A DNA stretch of 64,000 nucleotides, taken from contig WJXW01000004.1 in assembly GCA_015832175.1 (NCBI GenBank), positions 1,488,001 through 1,552,000 on the forward strand, in the 5' to 3' direction. Origin of the DNA: Paraphaeosphaeria minitans (Eukaryota > Ascomycota > Dothideomycetes > Pleosporales > Didymosphaeriaceae). Both the position numbers and the translations under genes were made by a program. The notes under the pieces were generated by a model. It worked only from the letters and a program-made list of their open reading frames with translations, made no database searches and was not told the origin of the DNA. Shown here in pieces: positions 44,601 to 56,721 of the stretch (position 1 is the first letter of the stretch; every line of letters begins with the position of its first letter).

Positions 44601-47600
44601 TTTACTACTTTCTAACTATAAGACAAGTAATAAGGATTTAGGAAATATGTAAAGGGTATACTTATAAAGAAAGTACACTCGCTATAAGGTTACCCTATTA
44701 GTGTATACCTTAGCAATAAAGAGGTAGAAGATAGAGAAGATAAGTAAGAAATTAGTTAAGTAGAATTAATTAGATAATAAGCGCAAGAACGTTAGGTAAT
44801 AGCAGCTAGGTAATCAGGGATTGCCTACACTATATACAAGAAGGTAGTAGACAAAGTTTAGCCTATAGATAACCTAAGAGGAGACCGCCTATTAGAGGTA
44901 GAGAGATTAGATTAGAGAGAAAGAGCTATTAAATAATAATAAGCTATAATAGCTTTTTAGGGACTTTAACTAGATGTATATTTAGGAATGTTCAAATCTA
45001 GATATGCGGATTTTAGAAGGGGGCACTAATTAACACCTAAATAACTAAAGGAGATAAATATTAGAGACTAGCTAAAACCTATAGAAATTTTACTTATCTA
45101 TAAGCTAATATTCTATTAGGAGGCAGCTCTAGCCTAGGAATTTAGTAAGATAATAACTATTAGTAAGAATATTATGCCTTTGTACTAGATTTAGACTATC
45201 CTATATAAAGCCTAGTAGGTAAGAGGCTTTAACTGCCTAAAAAAGCTAGTGCCTATAGTACACTAGATAATTTTAGATTAGATTAACTAAAAAGTCCTTA
45301 AAATATACAACAGCTAATATTAAAACCCCTAGTTCCTAGTACTAAAGAAAGACAAAGGGTACTAATTAATTAATAACACCTAGTTCTATAATAAGGTTTT
45401 AGAAAGAGATACTAATCTCCTACCCTTAGCTAATAAGTTTTTAGAAAGGATTAGAGGTAGAGTAATCTACTCTCTATTTAATCTGTTTTTAGGGTTTAAC
45501 TAGATACCGCTCTATATGGCCTTAAGAGATATAACAGCTTTCTAGACACCTATAGGCCTAGTAAGGCACTGCACACTACTATAAGGTGTAATAAATTTAC
45601 TAGGAGTTTTCTAGAGAGCTATATTAACAATCTTTTAGAGGCATTTCCCTAATACTTTACCCTTTATTAATAATATTATATTAGTAGGACTAAAGTTAAC
45701 CTATAGGGATAAAGAAGCTCTTCCTAGGGTACGCTAATTTGTGCTTAAATATATTATACAGCTAGATAGGGTACTTACTAACCTAGAGAGGGCCTATACT
45801 ACTATATTAAGAACAAAATCCTTCTAGGGAGTGAACTAAATAGAAATTATAGAATATAAAGTATCGCCTAATAGCTAATTACCCTAAGACAAGAAAGTGG
45901 CTAAGATTCTATACTAGAAAGAATGCACAAATTAAGGAGAAGTCTAATAGTTTATTAGGATTTATACTTACTATCGCTAATAGATCTTCTACTTTTCTAT
46001 TAAAGTAAAACCTTTGTATATGCTTACTAAGAAAGAACTAAGAATAGAAGTAGGGAGATTTTAAGCGCTAATTAATAAATATTCTAAAGGAGAGTATTAC
46101 TACTGTACTAGTTCTAATAACTTTTAATTATAAATTAGGAAGGCAGATCTTTGTCTGTATAAATATAAATTTATAAAGAGGAGGAGCCTGTATTAAGTAA
46201 ATAGGAGAGAATAGAAAGCGCCACCTAGTGTAGTTTAAAAGTACACTATAGTCTAAAGTAGAATTAAAGTAGCACTTAACTAAGCTTAAATACAAATTAG
46301 TGGTATAGGCACTAAAGAAGTTTACGCTGTACCTATATAGGACCTAATTTATTATTAAAACAGATGCGGCTACTCTAGTTTCACAGCTTAACTGGTTTTT
46401 TACTAACCTCCCTAGATTAGTAATAAACTAATAGCTAGGTACAATACTGCTATAAGACTTTAAAATTGTCTATAGGCTAGGAAAATAAAATATTATTGCT
46501 AATAGATTGTTAAGGTACCCCTAACCTAAAAGATAGACAGCGCTAGAAGAATTAGAAGAAGACCTAGGTCCCTTTATAGACTATATAGTAGAGAAGCACA
46601 ATAATAGATTAGTGTTTACTTTATAAGAGGCCCAGATCCTTAGTAAAGACTTTTTAGAAGAATTAGAAGAGATAGTAAGATTCTTACTATCTAGAAAAAG
46701 ACCTAACAGGCTAATACCCTTGAAAAGCCGCCTTTTATAGACAAAGAAGGCCTAAACTTTTTTTATAAAAGCGAACCTACTATTTAAAAAGTTAACCCTA
46801 AATCTTACTATCTAAAGGGTAATTAATAACCTAGATATTTAAAAGGCACTTATTTAGGAGGTCTACTAGTACCTCTGCTATAAAGGAATCTAGGCTACAA
46901 ATGCTATAATCTAGTCTTAGTTCTAGTAGGAGGGCTAGTTTAAGATAATTTAAACTAGGCTAAAGAAATATACTGTCTATACTACTAAACAAGGTAATTA
47001 GATAGAGATAAGCCTTAAGATTAGTAACCCTAGGACCTTATTTAAATAATAGACTATTAATATCACCTATATGCCTACAAATAAGTATTAGAAATCCTTC
47101 CTTGTTATTGCTAGGGAATACGCCTTAGGATAGCCTAAAACTAGAGCGCTTATTAGAGCAGATCTAGAAAGCGTTGCAAAGTTCCTCTATAAAGACATTA
47201 TTTATAGGTAGAAGGTGTTTCCTTAGCTAAGCATAGATAGGGGGCCTAAAAACAAATTAGTAGTTAAAGCACTAGCTAAACACTATAGGATACACTATAT
47301 CTAAGCTTCCTTCTACAACTCTAAGGCTTAAGAGCTAGTTAAACAAGGTTACTAATTACTTATTATAGCGCTTATAAAGCTAGGAAATAATTAGGAGCGT
47401 AATTTACCTATAGTAGTATAGACTAAGAGGGTTTTAATTTAATAAAGCATAGGGTTAGCACCTACAGAGATAATAACTAGCATTTAACCTATACTGCCTA
47501 TTAAGCTGGCAATTAAAAGCTAGCAGATCCTACTATAGTTAGAGGTAGAGAACTAATTAGATCTACTTACCCTAAAGGCTAAGCAGTTAGAATAGAGAGG

Positions 47601-48150
47601 CAATAAACTTTTAGAGGCGCTATCTAGATTAAGAAGAATGCGCCTTAAGGGAGTAGAGTAATAGGATTTTAGTAAAGCCTATTAATAAGACTTTTACAAA
47701 GGAGACCTAGTGCTAGTTTAGGATTTAATTAGGGCTATAGATAAGTTAATAGCCACAAAAATAAAAGATTACTAACTAGACCCTTACTAAATCTCTATTA
47801 ACTACCCTAGCTAGTTATATTACTAACTAAAAGAGCTTAATAGAGCTATATTCTAGTATACTATATATAGTAACCGCCTTAAGCACTTCTACTAGTACAC
47901 CTTAGATAATAAAACATAGGTACTAAGAGGAAAGATAAAGATTATGCCTAAAGACTTACTAATTAACTCTTAGACCTTACTACTAAAGCTACTAAAACTA
48001 CTACGCTATTAAAAGGTTAAAAAGAAAAAGAAGTATAGTAATTCTAGCTTAGAAGTTAAAGATAGCCTTATAAGAACTAGAGGGGTAGAGTAGAAGAAAG
48101 AACTCTAATAGGCTATTATACTACCTATATAGATAAGAGGCAATTTACTA
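41700..48150 (+). pseudogene. gag-pol of the Gypsy element, destroyed by RIP
   Basis: Order of recognisable parts: a CCHC zinc-knuckle relic near 42,905-42,960 (CX2CX4HX4C spacing, the first two cysteine codons mutated by G-to-A); reverse transcriptase at about 45,240-45,760 (readable pieces LVLKKDKGY, RGRVIYSLFNLFLGFN, PLYMALRDITAF, INNIILVGLKLTY); RNase H with the GKxNxxAxxLxRYP signature near 46,480-46,520; integrase at about 47,040-47,450 (PTNKYWKSFLVIAREYALGY, DRGPKNKLVVKALAKHY). RT-RNaseH-integrase order is that of Gypsy. Dozens of TAA/TAG codons interrupt all frames, mostly at positions explained by C-to-T or G-to-A changes. Confidence 0.82.
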
Positions 48151-49247
48151 AAAGTAGTTATTTTAAAGAGAGTAGAAGTATTAGATTTTAATATAGACTA
48201 AGATATATCTACTTTAGAGTCTAATATTATATTAAACTAGCCTAATTCTTTCCTAATATAGAATTAGGAAAGCTAACTGTAGGTAGTTAGTAAAAGAGAG
48301 TGAGGAAAGAAAGAAAAAAAAATAGAGAATACCTAGTTACTAGTTAAAGATATATTAGGGCACTAATTATTATTCTCCTTATTATTAATAGTAACATTAT
48401 CTCTATAGTAGTAGCTAGACTAATAAGTATTTAGAGTTTAGGGCTCTATAGAGCTAGAGGCTCTAGTTACTTTAAACTAAAGAAAAGATCTAGTATAATT
48501 TTAGGTAGCCTAATTAATAGACTACTAATAAGGCAAAAGAGAACTAGAATAAGAATACTAAAAATAAGTAGACTAAGAGAATAGCTAAGGCTAAAAAGGA
48601 GTATTCTCCTTAGTAGAAGAATCTAGGCGTATAGGTAATCTAGAACTAGATAATTTATAATTAGAGCTAGAATAAGAACCCCCTTAAGCTAAAAGACTAA
48701 ATCCCTAAAATAATAAAGCACTACTAAGAGGAGACTAAAGAGAACCTCTAGAAGACTTTTAAGAATAATTTTAAAGGGCTGCTAAGGAAAAAGGACTATA
48801 GTTTATAGTAATAGTGTATTAGAGTTCTATAGGCTCCCTAAGAATAGGAGTATTAAAGGCAGAAATAGCCTTAGAAGTGCAACTAAAAAGAGCCTAAGAG
48901 TAGGTTATACTAATAGAAAGGATATTAGCAGCTAAAATAATATTATATATAAAAGGACTAGTAATAGGATTAGGTAGCTTACCTAAAAAGAAAAAGATAT
49001 TAGCTTAGGTAATAGGGAATTAGGACTAGAACTTATAATAAAAAAAGTAAGAGGTATAGTTACTATTTATCTAGCACTTATTATACCCTTCTTAGTTTAG
49101 CAGCTTACTTTCTAGATAGAAAATGCTACATTTGCCACTTAAATAGAGCTTACTCCTTTTACTCTTATTCTAGTAGTAGGTGTAGTAATAGTTAATTAGA
49201 GAAAAAAGAGGAAAATAAGAGGAGGTAGTAGTATGCTACATACCTAT

Positions 49248-52237
49248 TATAGGTTTGGCTTAATCTGCGATTAAGCATTTAAGGGTTAATAGTATACTAT
49301 TATATAAAGGGTAAGAAGTAGGTTTAATTAATTACGTCTTATCTATTATATAATGGGGCACTAAGGACCTTATAAAGTCTTTGCCTCTTAGCGCTAACCT
49401 AAGCAGTGGGTCCTTATGTAGGTCCTTATAGGTAGGTAGGGCCTTATAAAGTCTCTGCCTCTTAGCGCTAACCTAAGTAGTGGGTCCTTGTGCGGGTCCC
49501 TATAGGTAGATAGGTCCCTATTTAACTTAGTGCTATTTATACAATAAACTATATAGACACTAGTAACTTTTCTTTTGTGTAATAGCTTATATCTATTATA
49601 CACTTCCCTTTCCTATTCTTCTCTATCTATATAGTTAGCCTTCCCCTATTAGAACAGGTTATAAGGTAGGTGTAGTGTCACTATATAGTAGAGGTCCTAT
49701 TTGTACCTACTTTTATATAAATAGGCAGTAATAGCTAACCTACTTAGTTCTTACTCTACCCCTTTGCACAGTAGTAGAGTTGTATTATATAATAAGGCTT
49801 TTTCTAGGCATATATCCTGTGCGTAAATAGAAAGTAGGGTATTAAGTAATATAATGCTTAGCGCTAGGTCTTAGTAAGTAAGTATAGAATAATATCTCCT
49901 AGTTATGTAATAAAAGTATACAGTAGAAGTAAAGTATAAGGTAGCTTTTTATACTTCTTTTTTATTACTCTATTAGTCTTGTTTATTTTCCTCCTTTTTT
50001 ATGTAATAGTCTTTATCCTCTAGCTCTCTTTTAAAGTTAAGGATGTATGCTTATATATCTATAGTAGAGGGTTTATATTTGTAGAAGTTAGTATATAATA
50101 ATATATATTACCTTCTAGCTTACTAGGTATTCCTTAGTAGATAGTTAGTAGACTAGTATCCTTTTTTATAGTATATAAAGTATTTCTACTTTATATAAGA
50201 GCTTAAACTTCTAAAGTTACCCCTTCCTTTTAGTCTAAAGGTTAATCTGCCTCTACAAGGGCTAGATTCTCTTATGCGATTAGAATTATTATATTATTAA
50301 TTAGTGTAGTACACCTCTTTACTATCTTAGAGGAACTATAATTTCTTCCTATCTTTAGTAACTTAGAGTAACGCAAAAAAGTTACTAAGTAAGCCTTCTA
50401 CTATATTTTTAAAGTTAAATATAGCTTATTTAAGGTTAGAATAGCCGCAGCATACTTATATAATAGTAGTATATAGTTATAATTTACTACTAAAGCCTTA
50501 TTTAAGAGCCTTTTAGGCTAAGGTAAGCTTATTAATTCTTACTTCTAGGGCCTTATACAATATAGCAGCTAGATTATCCCTTTTATAGCGTTTAAAGGTA
50601 AGAGTGGTCTAGTCTATCTAGTACTAATTATAATTAACACTAGTGTTAAAGTGCCTATTTAGACTGTTATATAATTTATCCTATAAAAGTCCTAGTCTAA
50701 TATTGTAGAGATAGTAGGTGCTCGCATAATTAGAAAAATTTCCTAGAAAGATATTTATATACTAATCCTATAGTATACCTAGCCTGTAGTATAGTTCTCT
50801 AAAGATTCTTACCTTATCTGCTAGAATATTATACAGCCTACTAGTGTAGTTATTCTCTTTACTCTAAGTCTTCTAAAAGAGGATAATCTTATCTAGCTAG
50901 ATAGAAGTATAATCTCCTAGTTATTAAGGAGACTAGGAGTGTCTAGCCTCTTTGTATAATGTAGTTTATTAGGCAAAAGCAGTCTAGGTTTTAGGCTGCT
51001 ACCACTAGTGTGGCTCTATATATAGTGTCTCTGTCCTCGCATGTATAGGGATAGGCCCTAGCTATGCTCTATATATATATATATATATTGCCTATAGATA
51101 GTGTAGGTTATATTATTACAATTATACAAAGTAGTTTAGGTTATAGTTGTAGTATTATTATATAAAAGGTCTATAGCTTATAGTTAAGCTATAATAGTTT
51201 AAAGAGTTTCTTTATATAAGTGTCCTTTATTATAGTATTAGTAGCGATAAAGCCTTTTTTTATAAGAAAAGTTATAAGCTCTCTTCTTATTATATAACTA
51301 ATTTTATTAAAGGTTCTCTCTTTCTAGTTATTAAAATCTTTAGTAAAAGAAGAGATTACCTCTTTACCTTTAAGACTACTTACGCAATATTACGCAATTA
51401 TGTACACTATATAAGTGTTTAGCTATTTTAGAGAAGGGGGTAGGTGGCTGTGTAGATTTACTTTATCTACTTAGTACTTTTGTGCAATCTCTCTTCTTAA
51501 AGTAATAGCCTTAATATTTATTACTTCCTCTACCTATTAAAGCTATTCTAAGTTGTCCTCCTAGGTAGCTTATTATGTAATTCCTTCTTGTATAGATTCC
51601 TCTAAGAAGTCTCTTAGTTCTAGTGCTATATTATTATCTTATTAAATTGTGCAACTAGATTACATTAGTGTATTACTAGTTTAATTATGCGATGTGTTTT
51701 TTAGGGTTATAAATATGCTCACTATCTCCTTTCTTTTCTATAGAATAGCTTAGACTAGATTATACAACTCTTTATAAATATACGCGCTTTGTTTCTACTT
51801 ATTGTATAATCTAAAATTTAATCTCTAGTAAAGGTAATAATATAGAGCCTACGTATTTAGCTTATAGGGCGCTCTATCTTTAGACCTTACTAGTTTGTAG
51901 TTAATTAGAATTAACTACTAATTAGTATAGGTTTGGCTTAATCTGTAATTAAGTATTTAAGGGTTAATAGTATACTATTATGCAAAGGGTAAGAAGTAGG
52001 TTTAATTAATTACGTCTTGTCTATTATACAAAGGGGCACTAAGGACCTTATAAAGTCTCTGCCTCTTAGCGCTAATCTAAGTAGTGGGTCCTTATGCGGG
52101 TCCTTATAGGTAGGCAGGGCCTTATAAAGTCTCTGCCTCTTAGCGCTAACCTAAGTAGTGGGTCCTTGTGCGGGTCCCCACAGGTAGGCAGGCCCCTATT
52201 TTACTTAGTGCTATTTGTATAATAAACTGTATAGACA
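49248..52237 (-). mobile_element. Full-length family-X LTR element X2 with CCTAT target-site duplication
   Basis: Two direct 312-bp LTRs, 49,248-49,559 and 51,926-52,237, enclose 2,366 bp. Read on the minus strand they start TGTCTATA and end in a CA or RIP-altered TA. The five bases before (49,243-49,247) and after (52,238-52,242) are both CCTAT, a perfect target-site duplication, proving insertion into the Gypsy element. The LTRs differ almost only by transitions. No gag, RT or integrase pattern can be read in the internal part, so it looks like a non-autonomous element. Confidence 0.88.
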
Positions 52238-53258
52238 CCTATATTAATATTAGTATTATAGTATCTACACTTTAATAGAGCCTCTCTAGTGCCTAAGCTA
52301 AAGAACTTAGTAATAGTCTCTACTTTAGTATTACTAATATTAAAGTGCTAAATAGTAAGGTCTAAATAGCTATTATTTTTATAGACGCTAGCAGTGCAAA
52401 GAATAGGACCTAGGGTAACACCCTATATGCCTAGACTATAAATAAAGTGAGCTAGTTCACGTAGAAGATTATAGTTTACGCGCTAATTAGTCCTCGCCCT
52501 AACTAGGAAAGTTAGTAATAAGATATAAAAGGTTTTTAAGATAATATACACTACTTAATAATATACTCCTTAGTAGACTTAAAAGGGTAAATAAAGAGGT
52601 CCACCTTTATATTACTAGTAAGACTACGCTTATTTAGGTTATTACTACCTTTCCTATTACTAGCACTAGAAGTAGCTATTCTACCTAGGGTATAGTTAAC
52701 TGCAGCTATAACTACAGCAGAGTTATTAAATAGGTATTAGAAGGACTAAAAGAGAGGGAGGAGAGTAGGAGTAAAAGTTAGAAAAAGTATAGAGTAGAAG
52801 AAATCCTAAAGTTATATACCCTAAAGATTAAGCGTAGGCTCCCTAAGCGGCTTAGTAAAAGCGTTTATAAGAGGATATTACTATAATATTACTGTCTAAC
52901 ATGCTAAGAGGTCTATAAATAACTTTAATTATAGAGACATAAGTAGTAGATAGGCAATAGGTTAGTAGTTAGAATAATTAGGCACAGTTAGTTAGCTAAA
53001 GGCTAAAGTAAAATTATAGGCCTAGAATTAGACTAACACTGCGTCGCTGCCTAATATATAAAGAAGTTAATAAATAACTTTAATTATAGGGACATAAGTA
53101 GTAGATAGGCAATAGGTTAGTAGGTAAAATAATTAAGTAAAAGTAGCTAGGTAAGGATTAAGGAAATTATAAGTCTAGGAGGTGACTACTAATAGGGTGT
53201 TAAAAGGGTAGTAAAGTAGTAGGCTTAAGGGACTAAGCCTAGAAGAGAGGGAGGAAAA

Positions 53259-53486
53259 TGTAGTGTAAAGGTTAGCCTACAATAGAGGATTAGAGAAATA
53301 TAGGGCTAATTAGCTATTGTTTAAGATAGCTAATTAGGGAATAGACAAAAAACGAGCGCTTACTAGATAAGACACAAAGGGACCTAATAGATAATTAGAG
53401 TAGTTGGATTTGTATAATAGATTTTAGATAGGATAACTTAACTTATTCTTTTATATTCCTCACTTAAGGCAAACGCACCTACAACA
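53259..53486 (+). repeat. 3' LTR of the Gypsy element
   Basis: 228 bp, partner of the 5' LTR at 40,889-41,115. It follows a purine-rich tract and its right edge rejoins family-X sequence. Confidence 0.8.
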
Positions 53487-54693
53487 CTATAGTATATAAA
53501 TATCTTCCTAGGAATCCTTTCTAATCGTGTAAGCACCTACGACCTATACAATATTAAACTAGGACTTCCATAAGATAAATTGTACGACAGACTAAATAGG
53601 CACTTTAACACTAGTGTTAATTATAATTAGCACTAGATAGACTAGACCACTCTTACCTTTAAACACTATAAAAGGGATAATCTAGCTACTATATTACATA
53701 AGGCCCTAGAAGTAATAATTAATAAGCTTACCTTAGCCTAAAGTGCTCTTAGACAAGGCTTTACTAGTAAACTATAACTATACACTACTATTATATAAGC
53801 ATGCCGCAGCTATCCTAACCTTAAATAAGCTATATTTAACCTAAAAAATATAGTAGAAAACTTACTTAGTAACCTTTGTATATTACTTTAAGTTACTAAA
53901 AAAAAAAGATGTTATAGTTTCTCTAAGATAGTAAAGAGGTGTACTACACTAATTAATAATATAATAATCCTAATTATATAAGAGGATCTAGCCCCTCTAG
54001 AGGCAGATTAACCTTTAGAATAAAAAGAAGGGGTAACTTTAGAAGTTTAAGCTCTTATATAAAGTAGAAATGCTTTATTTACTATAAAGAAGAATACTAG
54101 TCTACTAAGTATCTACTAAGGGATACCTAGTAAGCTAGAAGGTAATATATGTTATTATATACTAACTTCTATAAACACAAACCCTCTACTATAGATATAT
54201 AAGTATGTATGCTTAACTTTAAAAGAGAGCTAGAGGATAAAAACTATCGCATAAAAGAAGAGGAAGATAAATAAGACTAATAGAGTAATAAAGAAGAAGT
54301 ATAAAAAGCTACCTTATACCTTACTTCTACTATATACCTTTATCGCATAACTAGGAGACATCCTTCTATACCTACTTACTAAAACCTAGCGCTAAGTATT
54401 ATATTACTTAATACCCCACCTTCTATTTGCGCATAGAATATATGCCTAGAAAGAGCCTTATTACGTAATGTAACTCTACTACTGTGCGAAGGGGTAGGGT
54501 AAGAACTAAGTAGGTTAGCTATTACTACTTATTTATATAATAGTAGGTGTAAATAGGACCTCTACTGCACAGTAACACTACACCTACTTTATAACCTATT
54601 CTAATAGGGGAAGGCTAACTATATAAATAGAGAAGGATAGGAAAGAAAAGTGTATAATAGATATAAGCTATTACATAAAGGAAAAGTTACTAG

Positions 54694-55005
54694 TGTTTAT
54701 ATAGTTTATTATATAAATAGTACTAAGTAAAATAGGGGCCTACCTACCTATAGGGACCTACACAAGGACCTACTACTTAGGTTAGCGCTAAGAGGCAGAG
54801 ACTTTATAAGGCCCTACCTACCTATAAGGACCTATATAAGGACCTACTACTTAGGTTAGCGCTAAGAGGTAGAGACTTTATAAGGTCCTTAGTGCCCCTT
54901 TATACAATAAACTAAACGTAATTAATTAAATCTACTTCTTACCCTTTGTATAATAGTATACTATTAACCCTTAAATACTTAATTACAGATTAAGCCAAAC
55001 CTACA
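54694..55005 (+). repeat. Family-X LTR with two 74-bp modules
   Basis: Begins TGTTTATATAG and ends CCAAACCTACA. The module around TTAGGTTAGCGCTAAGAGG occurs twice. It is the right LTR of X1. Confidence 0.75.
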
Positions 55006-55162
55006 CTATTTATATTATAGAGCCTATAGCCCTACTTATATTCTATACATGCTACACGCCCCCTAGGTGCTAAGTATAGATTAGGTTTACTACTAGCACT
55101 ACCTATAAGGCCTAAAAAGGGCTCTTATCTTCTAGAAGAGGTGTGCTAGTACTAATACTATA

Positions 55163-56721
55163 CTTGTCTATATAGTTTATTGTATAAATAGCACTAAGTG
55201 AAATAGGGGCCTGCCTACCTATAAGGACCCACACAAGGACCCACTGCTTAGGTTAGCGCTAAGAGGTAGAGACTTTATAAGGTCCTTAGTGCCCCTTTGT
55301 ACGATAGACAAGATGTAATTAACTAAACCTACTTCTTACCCTTTGCATAATAGTATACTATTAACCCTTAAATGCTTAATTACAGATTAAACCAAACCTA
55401 TACTAATTAGTAGTTAATTCTAATTAACTATAAACTAGCAAGGTCTAAAAACGGAGCGCCCTATAAGCTAGATACGTAGACTCTATATTATTACCTTTAC
55501 TAGAGATTAAATTCTAGATTATATAATAAGCAGAAACAAAGCGTATATATATCTATAAAAAGTCGTATAATCTAGTTTAAGCTATTCTATAGAAAAGAAA
55601 GGAGATAGTAAACCCCCTTATAACCCTAAAAAACACGTTACACAATTAAACTAGCAATAAGTAAACGCAAATAAGTCGCATCATTAAACTAGTAATAACT
55701 AAATACAGACACGTTACATAATTAAGAAAGATAATAATAATAATATAGCCTTAAGACTAGGAGACTTCCTAGAGGAACTATAACCTAAGGACGTTGTATA
55801 ATAATTAATACTGCCTCTTTAGTAAGAAGACAAAGCAATATAGCTTTAATAAGTAGAGGAAGTAATAAATATTAAGACTATTACTTTAAGAGAAGAGATT
55901 ACACAAAAGTACTAAATAGATAAAGTAGATCTACACAGCCACCTACCCCCTTCTTTGAAATAGCTAAACACTTATGTAGTGTATATAATTGCGTAATATT
56001 ACGTAAGCAGCTTTAAAAGTAAAGAGGTAATCTCTTCTTTTACTAAAGATTTTAATAACTAGAAGGAGAGAACCTTTAATAAAATTAGTTATATAGTAAA
56101 AAGAGAGCTTATTACTTTTCTTACAAAGAAAGGCTTAATCGCTACTAATACTATAATAAAGGATACCTATATAAAGAAACTCTTTAAACTATTATAGCTT
56201 AACTATAAGCTATAAACCCTTTATATAATAACACTATAACTGTAACCTAAACTACTTCGCATAATCCTATTAATGTAACCTACACTATCTATAGGTAATA
56301 TATATACCTATACAGCATAGCTAGGGCCTATCCCTATACATGCAAAGATAGGGACACTATATATAAAGCCACACTAGTAGTAGTAGCCTAAAACCTAGAC
56401 TACTTTTGCCTAATAAACTATATTATATAAAGAGGCTAGACACTTTTAGTCTCTTTAATAACTAGGAGATTATGCTTATATCTAGCTAGATAAAATTATC
56501 CTCTTTTAAAAGGCTTAGAGTAAAGAGAATAACTATACTAGTAGGCTATATAATATTCTAGCAGACAAGATAAAAATCTTTAGAGAACTATACTACAGGC
56601 TAGGCATACTATAGGACTAGTATATAAACATCTTCCTAGGAATCCTTTCTAATCGTGCGAGCACCTACTACCTCTATAATATTAGACTAGGACTTCTATA
56701 GGATAAATTGTACAACAGACT
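55163..56721 (+). mobile_element. Truncated family-X element X3
   Basis: Starts with a one-module LTR (55,163-55,402) and continues about 1.3 kb into internal sequence collinear with X2. It breaks off at about 56,721, where different sequence starting TGTTGTGG begins. It is the best template for the part missing from X1. Confidence 0.7.

Larger units (their letters stand above)
40889..53486 (+). mobile_element. RIP-degraded Gypsy (Metaviridae-type) retrotransposon with nested insertion
   Basis: Its direct LTRs are 40,889-41,115 and 53,259-53,486 (227-228 bp). Both start TGTAGTGTAAAGG, end in a TAACA or CAACA tail, and differ mainly by transitions. A polypurine tract (AGAAGAGAGGGAGGAAAA) lies immediately before the right LTR. 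Internal sequence reads gag-pol in the plus direction, interrupted by element X2 at 49,248-52,237. Without X2 the element is about 9.6 kb. Flanking 5-mers (GACAC and CTATA) do not match, consistent with the small deletion in the host element. Stops occur in every frame, so it is inactive. Confidence 0.82.
39630..55005 (+). mobile_element. Family-X LTR element X1, interrupted by a nested Gypsy element
   Basis: The left LTR is 39,630-39,867 (238 bp, one 74-bp module) and the right LTR is 54,694-55,005 (312 bp, two modules), in the same orientation. The internal sequence 39,868-40,888 resumes at 53,487-54,693 after the Gypsy insertion; the order was confirmed against the uninterrupted copy X2. 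About 170 bp of X sequence (equivalent to 56,444-56,615 in X3) is missing at the insertion point. Flanking 5-mers TAAAC and CTATT differ, and the two LTRs have different module numbers, so these LTRs may derive from different insertions. No coding capacity is recognisable. Confidence 0.6.

Noticed and set aside
49394..49603. 69-codon frame in the repeat block
   Set aside because: Lies in a family-X LTR and crosses into its interior; not a gene.
40884..53491. Target-site duplication for the Gypsy element
   Set aside because: Flanks GACAC and CTATA do not match, so none is claimed.
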